A DNA stretch of 64,000 bases from Staphylococcus sp. IVB6214. Its GTDB lineage: Bacteria > Bacillota > Bacilli > Staphylococcales > Staphylococcaceae. A program made the position numbers and the translations under genes. The stretch is taken from positions 1,922,001 through 1,986,000 of the forward strand of contig NZ_CP094723.1 in assembly GCF_025558585.1 (NCBI RefSeq), given 5' to 3'. The stretch's first letter is position 1; every line of letters starts with the position of its first letter. This document shows positions 63,801-64,000 of the stretch, in pieces. The notes below the pieces were generated by a model, which worked only from the letters and a program-made list of their open reading frames with translations, did not search any database and was not told where the DNA came from.

Positions 63801-64000
63801 CTACTTCTTCAGGTGTTACTGTTGGATCGTTTTCATCTGCTTGTGATGGTTTAACCGTTACTGGTACATCTACTGTTTCTTTTGATCCATCTGGATATGT
63901 TACTTCTACTTTACCTGTGTAGTCTCCAGGTTGGTCTGTATTAATCGTACCTTCTGGTGTTACGTCTTTAACTGTTGTACCTTCTGGTAACTTAGTTAAA
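60826..64000 (-). CDS. Repeat-rich LPETG cell-wall surface protein (N-terminus outside window)
   Basis: 1057 in-window residues; the frame stays open to the right edge, so the N-terminus and signal peptide are missing. From the N-terminal side: seven units of about 80 residues, Rib/alpha-like (DNVDLTKLPEGT... GDYTGKVEVTYPDGSKETVDVPV), over about 62440-64000; then five units of about 89 residues, bacterial Ig-like Big_6 type (VAPEAPTVDPVKAGD... GKGEPGSTITVKFPNGEEG), about 61110-62440; then a Met/Asp/Asn-rich segment (60940-61105) with 13 methionines; LPETG at 60925-60939, a hydrophobic helix and GRRRKENEEK. Sortase A substrate. It probably acts as an elongated adhesin stalk; the binding domain lies outside. 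Confidence 0.92.
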   Translation of the reverse strand, partial: LTKLPEGTTVKDVTPEGTINTDQPGDYTGKVEVTYPDGSKETVDVPVTVKPSQADENDPTVTPEEVAKGGEVDLKDNVDLTKLPEGTTVKDVTPEGTINTDKPGDYTGKVEVTYPDGSKETVDVPVTVKPSQADENDPAVTPEVVEKGGEVDLKDNVDLTKLPEGTKVEDVTPEGTINTDQPGDYTGKVEVTYPDGSKETVDVPVTVKEKLTDADKNDPTVTPEEVVKGGEVDLKDNVDVTKLPEGTTVKDVTPEGTINTDQPGDYTGKVEVTYPDGSKETVDVPVTVKPSQADENDPAVTPEVVEKGGKVDLTDNVDVTKLPEGTTVKDVTPEGTIDTDKTGDYTGKVEVTYLDGSKETVDVPVTVKDELTDADKNDPTVTPEVVEKGGKVDLTDNVDLTELPEGTKVEDVTPEGDVNTDETGDYTGKVEVTYPDGSKETVDVPVTVKDELTDADKNDPTVTPEEVEKGGEVDLTDNVDVTKLPEGTIDTDKPGDYTGKVEVTYPDGSKETVDVPVSVKDTVAPEAPTVDPVKAGDTTVTGKGEPGSTITVKFPNGEEGTATVDENGNWTVDVPKGTEIKPGDELDVTATDEAGNTSDVTKVKVPDTEKDMVAPEAPIVDPVKAGDTTVTGKGEPGSTITVKFPNGEEGTATVDENGNWTVDVPKGTEIKPGDELDVTATDEAGNTSDVTKVKVPDTEKDMVAPEAPTVDPVKAGDKTVTGKGEPGSTITVKFPNGEEGTAKVDKDGNWTVDVPKGTEIKPGDELDVTATDEAGNTSDVTKVKVPDTEKDMVAPEAPTVDPVKAGDKTVTGKGEPGSTITVKFPNGEEGTAKVDENGNWTVDVPKGTEIKPGDELDVTATDEAGNTSDVTKVKVPTDKDTVAPEKPQVNPVNPGDKEVTGKGEPGSTITVKFPNGEEGTAKVDKDGNWTVKVPKGTEIKPGDKLIVTATDEAGNTSEPTEVIVGGMADNGMADMDQNGKDMGDMDNNMKDMDNMDAMPGMKADMKSSKDMNNNGKEMKELPETGNESTNAPLFGSLIAALGSLFLLGRRRKENEEK
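61110..62442 (-). repeat. Five Ig-like (Big_6-type) repeats
   Basis: About 270 bases each, nearly identical at DNA level, with linker DTEKDMVAPEAP. The last copy before the stalk is most diverged (VAPEKPQVNPVNPGDKEVTG). Confidence 0.88.
62443..64000 (-). repeat. Seven Rib-like repeats (array continues outside)
   Basis: Units of 234-243 bases, two linker forms (DELTDADKND and KPSQADEND). The copy nearest the C-terminus lacks ten codons. The array continues past the right edge. Confidence 0.88.

Noticed and set aside
60826..64000. Regular repeats considered as a CRISPR array
   Set aside because: Units are 234-273 bases, coding, in frame and adjacent without unique spacers.

Overview
The window is low-GC Firmicutes DNA and almost certainly a Staphylococcus chromosome. 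Evidence: the narGHJI-nreABC and nirR/nirB/nirD/sumT respiratory cluster in staphylococcal order, a class A sortase close to S. aureus SrtA, a 651-residue class III FBPase, scdA, adsA, pflBA, the sdaAB-sdaAA-PfoR-like set, T-box control of trp, and cell-wall proteins ending in LPETG. Gene content and the two LPXTG proteins suggest a non-aureus, animal-associated species (S. intermedius/pseudintermedius group or S. schleiferi/coagulans). The sequence alone does not settle the species.

Region 1 (1-18.7 kb) is anaerobic nitrogen respiration, nearly all on the minus strand: nreC (cut by the window edge), nreB, nreA, narI, narJ, narH, narG; then an LPXTG 5'-nucleotidase (adsA-like); a decayed YoeB/YefM-type toxin-antitoxin cassette flanked by a duplicated terminator; then sumT, nirD, nirB, a precorrin-2 dehydrogenase-like gene and a CbiX/NirR-like gene; an acetyltransferase; and a formate/nitrite channel on the plus strand. 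Candidate NreC boxes (TAGGG-N4-CCCTA) and Rex-like sites lie upstream of both narG and the nir operon. NAR makes nitrite, NirBD reduces it to ammonium, and sumT plus the two small enzymes make the sirohaem NirB needs.

Region 2 (18.7-27.8 kb): a DASS anion transporter, a small HTH protein, a PfoR-like EIIC plus L-serine dehydratase operon with an upstream cre, an IS1182-family element, and a protein with a possible Rho-N-like domain.

Region 3 (28-45 kb): pflB-pflA with cre and Rex sites in the promoter and two structured repeats between the genes; a second EIIC-type membrane protein with a perfect palindrome before its start; a polar amino-acid ABC importer whose second permease is frameshifted at a G7 tract; scdA; a LURP-one-like protein; glycerate kinase; sortase A; an MFS sugar-acid transporter; fbp; and an AlsT-type symporter.

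Region 4 (45-64 kb): an ISL3-family element with a long hairpin in its 3' tail, a heterodimeric ABC exporter, a PTPS/QueD-like protein, the complete trpEGDCFBA operon behind two tandem tryptophan T-boxes, a YeiH-family transporter, a second identical IS1182-family copy in the same orientation, and the C-terminal 1057 residues of a repeat-rich LPETG surface protein that runs off the right edge.

The most noteworthy items are the tandem Trp T-boxes, the toxin-antitoxin cassette bounded by a duplicated sumT terminator, the G7 tract that splits a permease, the paired structured repeats between pflB and pflA, and the two-class repeat surface protein with a methionine-rich stalk. No tRNA, rRNA or CRISPR array was recognised.
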